Shown here in pieces: positions 33,926 to 44,775 of a DNA stretch of 64,000 nt. A program made the translations under genes and the position numbers. Source of the stretch: Trichobilharzia regenti (Eukaryota > Platyhelminthes > Trematoda > Strigeidida > Schistosomatidae). Position 1 is the stretch's first letter, and every line of letters begins with the position of its first letter. Below the pieces are notes generated by a model. It was given only the letters and a program-made list of their open reading frames with translations. It had not been told where the DNA came from and did not search any database. Location of the stretch: contig OX235270.1 of the NCBI GenBank assembly GCA_944472135.2, forward strand, positions 147,327,632-147,391,631, written 5' to 3'.

Positions 33926-34618
33926 GACTGTATTAGATACTTATGATCGGATACTAACTGGTGTCTAGTCAGGTAGTTAAGTTTTTTCGGAAGATGGCTT
34001 TTCACTACCAATGTAATCAATATCTCAGAATCTTAAAGATGAATACAAAAGTTTCTTCGATAGCTTGATAAATTTACAAAAAAATAGCAATTCATGTTTT
34101 CAATGATAAATACACTCCTCATATTGTCTGGATTAAGAACTGTGCAAGCAATCAATCAATCAATCACACTTTGAATATATTTTATTATTTCACTGAACAA
34201 ATATCTAAATTCATAATTTCAAGATACTATACTACTTATTAGTATGATTATTGGATGAAAAAATCGAAATTTTCTCACCTGTCTCACTGTCTAAAATGAC
34301 ACCTACAAATGGTGTAATATAATACCTAAAGCTAAATTGAGAAATCTAGCAATTAATTCAGAGTCACGATATTAGCGCATTGTTCTTCTTATTTTGCCAC
34401 ACCTTTATTATTTCAAATCGAAGTAATGCGAATAGGAAATTATTATTATATTTGTTTCGTATTTATCGTCTATATCCCCTAAAACAATACATGTTTTCAC
34501 CATTAACCACCTATGGTGTACACTCTTTTATCAAAAACACAATAGGGAGGAAATAATAATTCAGCCAGTCAATTAGAGTCGCAAATAATGAAGTATATGA
34601 ATGAATGAATGAATGTAT
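33926..34618. other. no recognised feature
   Basis: AT-rich with short aatgaatga repeats near 34600. Confidence 0.4.
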
Positions 34619-34860
34619 GGTGCGTCGGTGGCACACTAGGTAGAATGCTCGCCGACTACGCATGTCGTCTGGGGTTTGATCCACGGCCACCGACGAGGCA
34701 CTCCTTTATCCCGCTTAGCCAGAAATCAGACTGGTAAAGAGGGAAGATTGAGTTGGGCATGAGGCTAGAAACTCTATTCTGTAAAAATAAACGCTGCTAC
34801 AGAAACTTCAAGCCTCTAGTTTGACGTCCTATTTTTGCCCCTGGGAATGTGAAGGAATGA
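34619..34860 (+). mobile_element. SINE-1, decayed
   Basis: tRNA-like head (gtgcgtcggtggcac ... tggggtttgatcc), body gggcatgaggctag, tail gggaatgtgaaggaa. Head and tail are both present and spacing is normal for the family. The next 34861-35099 shows nothing. Confidence 0.75.
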
Positions 34861-35099
34861 GAAAAAATGAAATAAATGACATCATTTTTATTTATCTGCA
34901 CCACATAGTTTATTTATTACAGATATTCTGAGCACTTGGATTTCATATTTTGAATTGTTTATAACACTTATTGTTCCGTGCGTAAAACAGTCAATAAATA
35001 TTAACACTTCAATACTGCATTCAAAAGTTTCCAGAAAGTGTAATTCGCTAGAGTAAAGTGAGATACATATGATTATTGATTTGGTAAAAGGGCAAAACG

Positions 35100-35515
35100 T
35101 AAGAGGTTCGGTGACGAGTCCCAAACAGGACGAAATGCGCATTTTGGATTCCCTGCTTGTCGCCATCCACCAATGAAATTATTCTAATTAAGTTGCTCAG
35201 ACGTCGTCGAATCATCTGTACAAGAAGCCGACATGTCAACGTGAGACCGAGCACTTCGCTCCACTCAGTCGACGGGGAAATCTCAAATTCAGTCAAAATT
35301 AATATGACCCCTTGAAAAAGAGATGACTCCCACGGCCCAAGTAGTCTAGTGAATAACGCTTTGTCATTTGAAAGTATGAGCACTGGGTACGAGCCCCGGT
35401 GGGAACATTACCGCTCACTGAGAAATGCAGGTACATCCATTCGACGAGTCCCAAATAGGAGGAAATGCGTATCCTGGATTCCACTGTTAGTCACCATCCA
35501 CCAATCAAACACTGG
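35100..35515 (+). mobile_element. SINE-B, head-to-tail pair with two hammerhead relics 330 bp apart
   Basis: Two direct hammerhead-type segments have their gacgagtc words at 35113 and 35443, 330 bp apart. Between them lies one complete unit: ccatccaccaat spacer, the gagaccgagcacttcg block at 35223-35238 and a tRNA-like head at 35335-35405 (B-box-like gggtacgagcccc). This is the arrangement expected of a tandem dimer of an Sm-alpha-like ribozyme SINE. Both cores are mutated: gtgacga in the first, tcgacga in the second. Confidence 0.7.
35425..35490 (+). ncRNA. hammerhead ribozyme relic (SINE-B)
   Basis: Stem I strands atcca and tggat still pair around the core. Stem II gtcc/ggag has lost one pair, GAAA is present, and the core reads tcgacga where ctganga is required. 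Recognisable as a schistosome-type hammerhead but predicted inactive. Confidence 0.65.
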
Positions 35516-35519
35516 GAGG

Positions 35520-37362
35520 TGGCTATGAATGGTGTCACCAGTAGCCTCAGATTCTCTGATGCAGTAAGAACCAATCTCCTCCAGTTTAATAGTATGATAT
35601 ATGCCAGGAAAATTACAACTACCCAATGCTATACTCTTAAAAATAACGGAGACTCAATGGAGAAGAAGAAAGACTTCTACAAAGAGCTGGAAACAGTAGC
35701 GGACAAGATTCCAAATGTCGATATCACAATCCTAATCGGTGATATGACTGTCAACCAGTCTGGGTGCAGATAATATAGAAAGAGGAAGTATATTGGATCA
35801 GGAGGCCATCAGTGAAATAAAAGAGAACAGAGGACTCCTTGCAAACTTCTGCGCCTTTGGTGGTTTTATGATTAAAGGCAGTGTGTACAAAAGCAAGGAT
35901 GTAAAAAGACAGTGTGAGCTCAAGTAGGTAGACACAAATAAAATAAAATTTGCTTCATCGCAAACTGGAAAAGAGCGGAGACGCGAAATCGATTAGATGA
36001 GTAGAGGTAAGCTGAGACCATTAATCAGTGCAAGGAAGTCACTCTGGAAGGCTACATGGAAACTGGCGATAGACGACCACTGCATTTCTACGCCTAAAAA
36101 CTAGAAAAAAATATAGAGGACGTTATCACTACAGCTGTCAGAGGGAATACCCAGAAATCATGTATCAGTGATAAAACATGTGTGCAGAGGTATTTTGAAG
36201 GGAACAAGTATGACCGTCCTAGTGATAAAGAAGAGTCAAGACAAGGAATGGTTCTCTGAGAGCACTTCAAAACTAATAGAGGCAAGGGGGGTGGAGAAAT
36301 CGAAAGTGAATCAGGGCATAGCTGGGCAATGAAACAAGGAGTTGAGATCAGCTTTCTGAACACTGATCAAAAACTTGAAGAAAGACTGAAGGTGGTGTCA
36401 CGAATCACTAGCAACTAAAGCAGAGCAGACCTCTAATGAGATGGATCCAAGAACACCATATCAGATGATAAGGTCGGCACTGATGAAACCGAGGGGATAT
36501 GGTTAAGCGAACTTAATAAGCAAAGAGGGGGAGTCAACAAAATAAACTGCTGACCAATTCAAAAAACCCCTTAACAAAACAGCACCTGCAAATGGTCCGG
36601 AAATGCCACTGACAACAGGCACAGAACTGCCAATAAAGCATTAAAAGTAAATCCTGCGACCATAGAAGGTAACCTCACTAAAATACTGCTGAGAGTTTGG
36701 AAGAAATGGAATGTACCAGACAACTGGTAGAAATAAATGTCTATTCAAACTGCTGGAGAAGTGCCAATTAAGCCATCGCAGGAATTGAAGCGGAATTATG
36801 TTGGCTCTCACCTCAACCAAAATATTAGGTCACGTCAACCTAGAGAGACTAAAAGATGCATTGCACACAAAACTTGGACAGGAAAAAGCTAGATCCAATG
36901 AATAGCTAATCATGTATGGGTCAAACTCCAGCGCTACTCTTGGTCACCGGACAGGATAAAGAACGACATTCAACTCTTTGCCTCAAATTCATGGACTTTG
37001 AAAAAGCATTCCGTATCGATCACTGTGAATTATTCTGAAAATTGCCTCAGCATTATGGGGTGTAGTGCCGCAAACATATTTCGACATCATATTACGGTGC
37101 CAATGGCTAGATGAATCACAACAGAGTAGAGTTTGAATTGAGGACAGGTGTAAGATAAGATTATCAAATATCAAGAGTGATATTCCTGATTGTGAGGGGA
37201 ATTGATCACACAACAAACTCTGGGGTGCGAGAAGACACGCATGCGTTTGATCAATAGAAAAACTGTAGACGAGTAAAATTAGCTGATGATTTGTGTCTAA
37301 TGACACACAAACTAGAAAATCTACAGACAAAAACTAAAAGGTTTGTAAAACAATCAGCTAAT
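35520..37362 (+). mobile_element. RTE-D LINE, endonuclease and RT palm, decayed, left part
   Basis: The only copy in the window retaining the AP endonuclease region. ITTTQCYTLKN, DFYKELETVADKIP and DITILIGDMTVNQSG (35600-35760) match the RTE endonuclease, with GDMT where the family has GDMN, so a catalytic Asn is lost. Later RT motifs survive in pieces: FMDFEKAF near 36990, and LADDLCLMTHKLENLQ near 37280-37325 with both catalytic aspartates. Stops and frameshifts are frequent. At about 37363 it is interrupted by a CR1 element and resumes at about 39405. Confidence 0.8.
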
Positions 37363-39404
37363 AATAATAATAATTTACTTTATTCCAAAAACAGTACTTG
37401 TGATACAGAATGGAATTTTCAGCATTAATCACAATATTGCATCTAATTTCCTCAAATTATAAATAAAATTAATCACACAGAAAATTTTCCACATTTACAA
37501 TAGAGGTAGTGTCAAAAACATGCAGCATATAAAATGGAAATAATAATAATGATAACAGCTAGGGTAATAATTATACAAGTGAAAATTGCCGTTGGCTTGT
37601 GTCACACAGTATTGGCAATGTGGTATAGAAATCCTAACATGTTTAAAAATATTGAATATAATGTTCTCTTTACATGATATGGTGAAGGAAAAAACATAGA
37701 TTACAGCCGTCATGGAGATAAGTTGGTGTTTGCAATTATGAGAGTAAAACAAAGAAGTAACAGGACCATAAATATAATAGAAGTAATAAAAGTAAAACTT
37801 GAAGGTATATAAGGAGGATGGATGGAGGAAATTGTTTATTTACTAGATGAAAGAAGGTTAGTTAATTCTTGCCTGACACTATTTTCATCAAGTATGGTAT
37901 CATAGAATTTCTATACTTAGACGTGCGAGCATACAGTTTTCTGAAGTTACTCCTTGTTCTACCTGAGGAGATGCAAGGTGAAAGCTGAGGGTAAAGCGGA
38001 TGCTCCAAGTCAGACAAAATCCCTTTAGCAAATTTATTGCACGAAGTCAAGTGCCTATCGACAACGACGTTAACTATGTGGTCCACTGGGACACCACTCA
38101 CCCTACTGACAGTCTTCAGTATTCTACGAATTGTGACATAGTCCTTTTTAAGCAAACCAGGAAAGAATAAGGGTGAACAATAAAGAAGAATAGGTAGGAT
38201 GCAAGAGTTTATGAACTGTAAGAGGGGGGTTGAGTTATACCCGAGTGTCTTAACTTCTTAATGTAAAATGTCAGGCGGAATATTTTACTGGAGATTGCTA
38301 AGACATGGGAAGACCAGGAGAGATCAGAAGAGAGAATGAGTCCAAGATACTTAATTTCTGATTTGATTCCTATATCATTGTCGTCAATTTTACAAGTGTC
38401 ATGAGAATCGATGACTTCTTTTAACTGTCGTTTACATCTTAAGCTGAAATCAACAGTTTGACACTTAGAAGGATTCAGTTTAAGACCGTTAGACTCAGAC
38501 CATTTGCTGACTTCCGATAGAAAGCTATTTATTTTAGTACAATCTAGCTGGGAGTTAACAGCCATTGAAACCGTTAAATCATCAGCGTACTTCACAAAGT
38601 TTATTTCATCAGAGTGAGGCAAGTCATGCAAGAAGAAAGAAAAAAGAAAAGGAGAAAGAACAGCGCCTTGAGGGACACCAGCTTCAGTAGGCAATGAAGT
38701 GGAAGACTTCCCTTTATATACGGTGTACTGCTTTCTATCTGAGAAATAGGAATGTAACCAGTTAACAGCCCAACATTCTGTTTGACTAGCAGCAAGTTTA
38801 TTTAATAAGATGTCCCTAGGGACCGAGTCGAAAGCAGATGTATAGTCTAGGAAGGCAACACGAACAAATTTAGCCCCCTTGTCTAGACTGGAAGCAATGT
38901 TATGATATAAGACGGCAGCTGCATCTAAAGTGCTTCTACTGTGCTTATAGGCAATTTGTTTAGGGATTTAAGCGAAGGTACAAGACTAAGTAAAAGTAAT
39001 TTCTCCATAGTTTTCAAAAAAGGAGAGGTAATAGCAATGGGTCTAAATTTGACACATGCTCCAGTGGATGATTTAGGTATGGGTACAACTTTAATGTCCT
39101 TCCAAACGGCAGGCACAATATTATCGGAAAAAGATTTGTTAAATAGATCAGTAAGAGGGTGACACAGAATATCAGAACATTTTTTAAAAGTAATACTAGG
39201 TACATAATCGGGACCTAAGCTCTGGGAAGGGTTTAGAGACTTGAGGCACTTTTGAACATCATTTGTGTTAAAACCTGGAAAGGGGCTATTATTAACACAA
39301 GTGATGCTGGGAAGCATGGCATTTGAGGGAGAGTAAATAAAAGATTTGTTAAGAGTACATACATCAAAAGAATATGGAATATTGTCTATCTGCTTATCTG
39401 CTAA
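37363..39404 (-). mobile_element. CR1-clade LINE inserted in RTE-D, nearly intact RT, 5'-truncated
   Basis: Minus-strand CR1 (SR1-like) element. Its 5' end is truncated at about 39404. The 3' part contains the UTR with tggaattttcagcat near 37408 and ends at an aat repeat near 37365. It interrupts RTE-D between NLQTKTK and the following thumb sequence. Antisense frames on the plus strand (38941-39162) are shadows of the RT gene. Confidence 0.88.
37862..39400 (-). pseudogene. CR1 reverse transcriptase, two frameshifts
   Basis: From the 5' side: FNTNDVQKCLKSLNPSQS, DLFNKSFSDNIVPAVWKD, FRPIAITS (RT fingers), a frameshift near 38953 at LNKLPIST/AYKHSRST, then open sequence with DYTSAFDSVPRD (motif A), EAGVPQGAVLSPFLFSFF (motif B), YADDLTVS (motif C), GLKLNPSKCQ and YLGLILSSDLSW. 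A second frameshift lies near 38222 at a six-G run, after LRHSGITQP. The C-terminus FPGLLKKDYVT ... YARTSKYRN ends near 37862. All catalytic residues are kept, so this was the most recently active LINE here. The endonuclease and ORF1 are missing by truncation. Confidence 0.88.
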
Positions 39405-39660
39405 GACTTGAAGTGAGCACAGACAATGTCAGAGGTGGTGAAAATACGTAACCTGAAACGACAACAAACATCAGTTACCATTAGCGGGAAAAATTTTAAA
39501 GAAGTAATCACTTTCATACACCTAGGTGGCGGGGCTTTCAATTACCGGTGGAACAGATAACAATCGGAAGACTAGTCAGGTAAATCAGATTTTCATTATC
39601 CTAAAATCATTATACAAATGTGCCGCATAAGCAGCAGATTTTATGAGAGCTTCATCATGG
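39405..39660 (+). mobile_element. RTE-D, right part after the CR1 insertion
   Basis: Reads VKIRNLKRQQTSVTISGK, NFKEVITFIHLG and ITGGTD, then ILKSLYKCA, the RTE thumb segment that should follow the catalytic box. It fits directly downstream of 37362, so the two parts are one element. Broken after about 39660. The bases 39661-39796 show nothing. Confidence 0.75.
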
Positions 39661-39796
39661 TTTATTAATTAGACATGCATTTCCTTTGAAAGGAATTCTA
39701 ACAGTTTGAAGAATTTTATCAACGGCTTCCTTCGCTATGTACTGCATATTGGTCCACAAACCGTAAAGAATCAGCAACCAACCAAAAATTTATTTC

Positions 39797-40091
39797 AGGA
39801 TTTCATCATGAGCTGACATTAGTTAGAGAAGCATTGGAAAACCTGGGAGTACTGGACAGCTGTTTCGTCCTAGTTTGGGACTCCTCAGCAGTACGCACCC
39901 ACCGGGATTCGAACCCAGGACCTTCCGGTTACAAGGCGAGCTTGTATACCATTAAGCCACTGGGACCCGATCAAATGCTCCTTGAATTCTAACTTCTGCC
40001 AATTCACGACATAGCGCGACCGCTAGCCAATGTCTTCGGCGAGTATTTGTCCTCACACCCGACCAGCTGCACCCTACTGGTCACGACTTCC
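39797..40091 (-). mobile_element. SINE-3, inverted, near full length
   Basis: Minus-strand hammerhead SINE with 5' region (40021-40091), tRNA-Thr-like head (39910-39966, cttgtaa anticodon-like loop, B box gggttcgaatccc), intact hammerhead (39849-39894) and 3' tail. It is fused head to head with a truncated plus-strand copy at 40092. Confidence 0.88.
39849..39894 (-). ncRNA. hammerhead ribozyme, intact core
   Basis: On the minus strand: stem I gtactg, core ctgagga (fits ctganga), stem II gtcc/ggac closing a 7-nt loop, gaaa, short stem III acagctgt, cleavage-site c, then stem I partner cagtac. All invariant hammerhead positions are present. The very short stem III is typical of SINE hammerheads, which usually cleave better as dimers. 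Confidence 0.85.
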
Positions 40092-40275
40092 CATTGGAAT
40101 GGTATACAAGCTCGCCTTGTAACCGGAAGGTCCTGGGTTCGAATCCCGGTGGGTGCGTACTGCTGAAGAGTCCCAAACTAGGACGAAACAGCTGTCCAGT
40201 ACTCCCAGGTTTTCCAATGCTTCTCTAACTAATGTCAGCTCATGATGAAATCCTGAAACCAATCAAATCCCTACA
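40092..40275 (+). mobile_element. SINE-3, 5'-truncated copy fused head to head
   Basis: Begins inside the tRNA-like A box (atggtatacaagctcgcc), then the B box, intact hammerhead and 3' tail. The junction lies in the similar words ccattgga/cccagtgg, so a template switch or snap-back during reverse transcription could explain it. Confidence 0.85.
40157..40202 (+). ncRNA. hammerhead ribozyme, intact core
   Basis: Stem I gtactg (40157-40162) and cagtac (40197-40202), core ctgaaga (40163-40169), stem II gtcc/ggac, gaaa at 40185-40188, stem III acagctgt, predicted cleavage after c40196. Every invariant residue is present. Confidence 0.87.
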
Positions 40276-40894
40276 AACCAACACTCAAAAATTTATTGCC
40301 GCACAAATATTCTCAAGAGAATACAGACGACGGACGGTGCACAAGATGAGGACGTTGAATGTCATCACGAGTGAGAAATGAAAACATGGGTGAAATTGTG
40401 GTGATCATGTCAGGAGGTGATGACAGTTTTCAGGCAGTCGCGGACTACACTACAATTGAATATTCTGTGTATATAAACATGTATATAATTGTAGAGCCAG
40501 AAGAGGAATTTATTGAAAAGAATATTCTTTGCTCGATTATGTTGTGTTTAATACACTACAATTTTTGCTTGATTCCACATAATTACGAAGGCGAATAAAA
40601 GGTGACAATTATTTTCAACTAGATAGATGGTTTACGAGAGGCTTAGAAACAAAATTAACACAGAATTAGAACCGATAACCAGGGTGTGTAAAAATGAGGG
40701 AGTATGGAAAGTAAATTGAAATAATGATAATTTTCAACTTGAAATGGAAGTAAGGAGGTGTAAATATCGATTACAAGAGCCTGAAAAAACACAAAAATTG
40801 CACAGGATTAAGATTTAATTGTAAAGTAGATATTTTAAACGAATTATAATTGTAAGCAGGAAAAGCATGGAAACAAACATAAAATATCAAGTAT
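40276..40894. other. no recognised feature
   Basis: AT-rich. The frame 40359-40598 matches nothing I recognise. Confidence 0.4.
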
Positions 40895-41174
40895 TGATTT
40901 TTGTAGGGATTTTGTTTGATTGCATGGAGGATTTAATCATGAGCTGATATCAGTTAGAGAACCACTGGAAAACCTGGGAGTACTGGACTGCCGTTTCGTC
41001 CTAGTTTGGGACTCCTCAGCAGTACGCACCCACCGGGATTCGAACCCAGGACCTTCCGGTTACAAGGCGAGCTCGTATACCATTAAGCCACTGGGACCCG
41101 ATCCAATGGACCTTGAATTCTAACTTCTGCCAATTCACGACATAGCGCGACCGCTAGCCAATGTCTTCGGCGAG
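40895..41174 (-). mobile_element. SINE-3, inverted, abutting the palindrome arm
   Basis: Minus-strand hammerhead SINE with tRNA-Thr-like head (41035-41100), intact ribozyme and the 3' tail, ending with atcaaacaaaatccc-type sequence near 40907. Its 5' end is cut at 41174, exactly where the large inverted repeat arm begins. Confidence 0.87.
40980..41025 (-). ncRNA. hammerhead ribozyme, intact core
   Basis: On the minus strand: gtactg, ctgagga, stem II gtcc/ggac, gaaa, stem III acggcagt (two closing pairs and a small loop), cleavage-site c, cagtac. Same sequence as the copy at 46.06 kb. Confidence 0.85.
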
Positions 41175-43632
41175 AGAGAAGGTAGTAAGATTGCAATGAG
41201 AGGTTCATGATGAAATAACCAATGCGTGGAATGAAACAGGTGGAGGCATAATAAGTCCCGACAGTATAAATGAAAAATTGGATAGCATTGAGAGAATGTT
41301 GGAATGAAGGGCATAAATTCTGATGAATAGTAATCATGTTTTTTTGATTTGACACCAGCAACTAGTGTGATGCGTCTAGTCCTCTGACTGGTGTAGACTG
41401 AATTCTATCAGTCAGGTTGTAATGTGACCACCATTCTAGCTAGCTCACCATCACGGTGCACATTGATTTGAATGGTAATAATTGTTATAATAAGCAAAGA
41501 AAAAGAAAAAAAGCTAGAGTGATAAGGGGAAAAGACACTATTTGTCAGAAGGAGAATCAGCAATCCAACAGTAGGAACAACTTCTCAACATGTTCTTTTT
41601 GGATGCAAAGTTCCAGTTTAGTCATTCTTATTGAAGACATAAGGTAACTATACGTGACAACGACTCGGGAATTCGGTATATAACCCTGAAAGCTATGTTG
41701 ACATCGATGCGATGTCCAGTATCGACCAAATGTGACAGGATCGAGCTTTTTATCCACCTCATTCCTCCCCCCCTTGCTGAACTAAGCTGGTAAATGTTCT
41801 CAAACCCATAAACGAACCTGCCTAATCATTCGCCCTAGATAACTTCAACTACAGGAACAGTTGAAATGGTATATGCATGAAGAAGAGCTAAGGTTAGGTA
41901 AGACATCTTTGAGTTGCTTGCTGAACACTGGACGGTTGATGAAGAATAGACACAGACGTGCAGAGTAGAAGGTGTTCTTTATCCCCTGATTAAACATTGC
42001 GATAGAATCTTTCAAGGAGTAGAATCGTAGACGTTGCCATTTCCTATTTACGGCTAATGTAACCTATGTTGACTGTAATGAACTCTTCTGGATATCCGTT
42101 CTCACTAAACAAATATCTCAGATGACCTGGATACTCGATCCTAGGAGCAGATGGAATCTTCCTGTAAATGCTAAGCATCTGACCAGATTACGTTTGTATT
42201 TCATTTGGTACGAAGCGAAGGAAATGTGTATACTGAGCTTTGGTCTCTATCTTTCTAAATATGTTTCTTTTGACTGAAGCATCCTCTTTTCTCGTTCTTA
42301 CGGCGCTGAGGAAGTGTAGAAAGTCGTTGTATTCTCCTTTGTAGGTGAAATGGACCGCTAGGTGATCATAGCGATCATCGTACACTACAAAATGGTCATC
42401 CATGTGACAACAATATATTTCATCTGTCAGAGAATTATTTTCTAGTTTTGCTGGAAATATAATCGCGAAAATAGGTTCCAGTGGGGATCCCATGACCACT
42501 CACTCCATCAACCTATATGTACATTCCATTATTGGACATTTGTTGTAGTTGTTTCAGACTACTAATGGGAGTGTCATCAGCGAACAGTTTTCTTTCTATA
42601 TTTTTGGTTCACAGATATAATCACCGGTTTCCACTAGAGGCCCAATTAGGGGGTGAAGATGAAACACATCAAGTGATGCCAAATATTTTGTCAGCTGCGT
42701 TCAAGATTTTTAATCTTGTCAATAAATTGAAAGTTATCCTTAACGCCATCTATGCCTCACTAACTCGTCATGCAAGGATTGAAGATTTTGATGTATGCTA
42801 TGATGATGTTATCCAGTAAAGCAATGAAAGTTTTGCAAATAAACTATCCAGCTCAGACAGTACAACCACATTAAAATTATCCATCTGAGCTACAAATCTT
42901 CTCCATCATATCTAAAGGGTCGAAGTCTGTGAAAATAGCACCTCTATATGAGAAAAAAGGCATAAAATGGACTCACACAAAAATAGAACTTGCAGGATCT
43001 GGACTTCGCCGATGTGATATATATGTCTGATTTCCCACAAACTGGAAGATATGCAAGTGGAAAGCAACAAGCTGGCAGAAGGAGCATCCACAGAAGATAG
43101 GACTTCCTTCAAGTGAACACAGATAAAACAGATGTGGTGATGAAGATTCCTGGCCAACAACAACAGCAACAACAACAGACAACATCAGCCTGCATAAATC
43201 GGAGGAACCTGAAAGAAACAAACTCCTTCACTTACCCACCTACCTACTTACATGGAAAGCATCGTTTCAGCTACTGGCCGACGGAACTGACGAGGATATC
43301 AAAGCCAGAATCGGAAAAGCAAGACAGGCTTTCATTACTCTTAAGTTGAGTTTGTGTGTAGATCAACATCACTCACCATCAAAAATAATATCCGGATTTT
43401 CAACTCCAATGTGAAGCCAGTCAGCTCTGCTCACCATACGGATCAGAGACTTGTACTGCGCGTCATAAAGAGCATCTCAAACAAACTTCCGATTTCATTA
43501 ACGGTTTTCTTCTCTCAATACCACTCAAGATCAGATGGCCGGTCAGAAAAGATCAGCAACAGGATGGGATCTCTGGCAATGAGCGAACCAACCAACACAG
43601 CAGGAACCGATTGTCAAACAAATAGGTAGGAA
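41175..43632. repeat. large inverted repeat, left arm (about 2.46 kb)
   Basis: Matches 47948-50402 in inverted orientation. Coordinates of paired segments sum to about 91,571-91,578 throughout. Identity is very high, with a few single differences seen (for example near 41938, 41973 and 42052). The arm contains a decayed Penelope (minus) and the first part of an RTE-A (plus). The inner edge lies within RTE-A. Confidence 0.92.
41550..42900 (-). mobile_element. Penelope-like element PLE-4 in left arm, decayed
   Basis: On the minus strand the RT motif B region NGMYI and VDGV, then VMGSPLEPIFA, the C motif as HMDDHFVV in place of YVDD, then KRNIFRKIETKAQYTHFLRFVP. This order matches the Penelope RT at 20.3 kb (NGVAMGSPLGPL, YVDDTVI, RSIFRKQTWSGQYLHFTSFVP). 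C-terminal pieces (LDPVTFGRYW, TKLELCIQKEHV) continue to about 41557. Many stops. Confidence 0.75.
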
Positions 43633-43905
43633 GAAATGAAGATGGATTGGCTGGCCATTCACTGAGAAAACAAACCACCAGGTAACATCACTAGACAAGC
43701 CATTTCTCGAGTGGAACCAGGCCGAAAGGAAAGCGGGTGGAGAGTTTGTCGTCAGCGTGAGGATGACTTGGAGGAGGTCATGTGAGGAGGAGATGGAAGC
43801 ATGTTATCAGACTTGGAGCGGAGTGAAAACGTTGGCAGTAAACCGAAGGCAGTGGATACGCGTAGCTGAAGCCGTATGTTCCTCTAGGTTTTAAAGGATA
43901 TTATA
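42958..43905 (+). mobile_element. RTE-A LINE copy, 5'-truncated
   Basis: Begins at aggcataaaatggactc, joined to Penelope sequence. It carries the FADV-type lesion (ttcgccgatgtgata at about 43006), CAA/CAG tract 43158-43178, IRIFNSNVK near 43395, WRRSCEEE near 43770 and the tail at about 43885. Compared with the others it retains about 20 extra bases upstream of the triplet tract (caagtgaacacagataaaac). This and its inverted partner share the left-arm sequence up to 43632. Confidence 0.87.
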
Positions 43906-44775
43906 AATAGTAATATTTCGGGGTCGTGTGCATTTCACGTTCACATGTTACTTTCCGCCATATATGACAAATTAAATTAAACCGCTATAGCTTACTTAGA
44001 TAACTGTCTGTGATCATAATATATTTGTATATAAAAGTTGTATTAACGCGCTTTAACTGCTATGTCTACGAGTTTCATCATGGATTGATATCAGGTAGAG
44101 AACCACTCTAATTAACAAGAGAGTACTGCCAGAGAGATGTTCCATTCTTGTTTGAGAATCATAGGCACTATGTACCCCTTTGGGGTTCGAACCAACTGGT
44201 TATACTCATAAAAACAAGTTTAATTCTCACAGAACGAACTCTTTTTTAAATCTGATCTTTTGTTTCTTTAGGTCGACGCTCGGTAAGGCTGCGGTGAGTT
44301 GAGTTTTTAGACGTGTATTTCCACAGATGAAGACATTTGGGGGACACGGAAAACTCATGAGGTCCCTGTTGTAAATATTGTTAACCATGATGAAAATTTC
44401 AAAAATAAACCAGTCTCCTGAGCCATTATTAAATATTTTGTTTCACGGAAATAAAGCAGTGATTTAATTATCATGTTCTTGATGAGATTTTTAGATTGAG
44501 ACACTTAGATTGCACTTCATGTACTATACGTTATGAATAATTATAATTTTGCAGGAACCCTCTGTCATGTTAAACTATGGAAAATATCCTACAGAACATT
44601 AGGGCGAAGAGAACAAAACATCTAGTATAGAAATTCATCCTCAACAGCTGTAAAAACTTATTTATTTATATACATAAGTTGACATAGATGTAATCACTTT
44701 TTAAATTTACATGATAACGGAAGAGAACCAATGAGGTAAGAGATTTCAACCTAATATGAAAGTTTAAAGGTATCA
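43906..44775. repeat. non-coding segment shared, inverted, with 7.37-8.26 kb
   Basis: Reverse-complement match of the spacer at 7371-8261, including the SINE-3 relic at about 44050-44235 (minus). There is no gene. Confidence 0.75.

Noticed and set aside
35040..41130. Frames with peptides like VREPLENLGVLD and SSAVRTHRDSNPGPSGYKAS found several times (39.8, 40.1, 41.0, 46.0, 62.6 kb)
   Set aside because: They are translations of the SINE-3 tRNA head and hammerhead, not a protein family.
42517..42819. 100-codon frame conserved in both palindrome arms (42517-42819 plus, 48758-49060 minus)
   Set aside because: It is antisense to decayed Penelope sequence and is conserved only because the arms are recent copies. 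No known motif.
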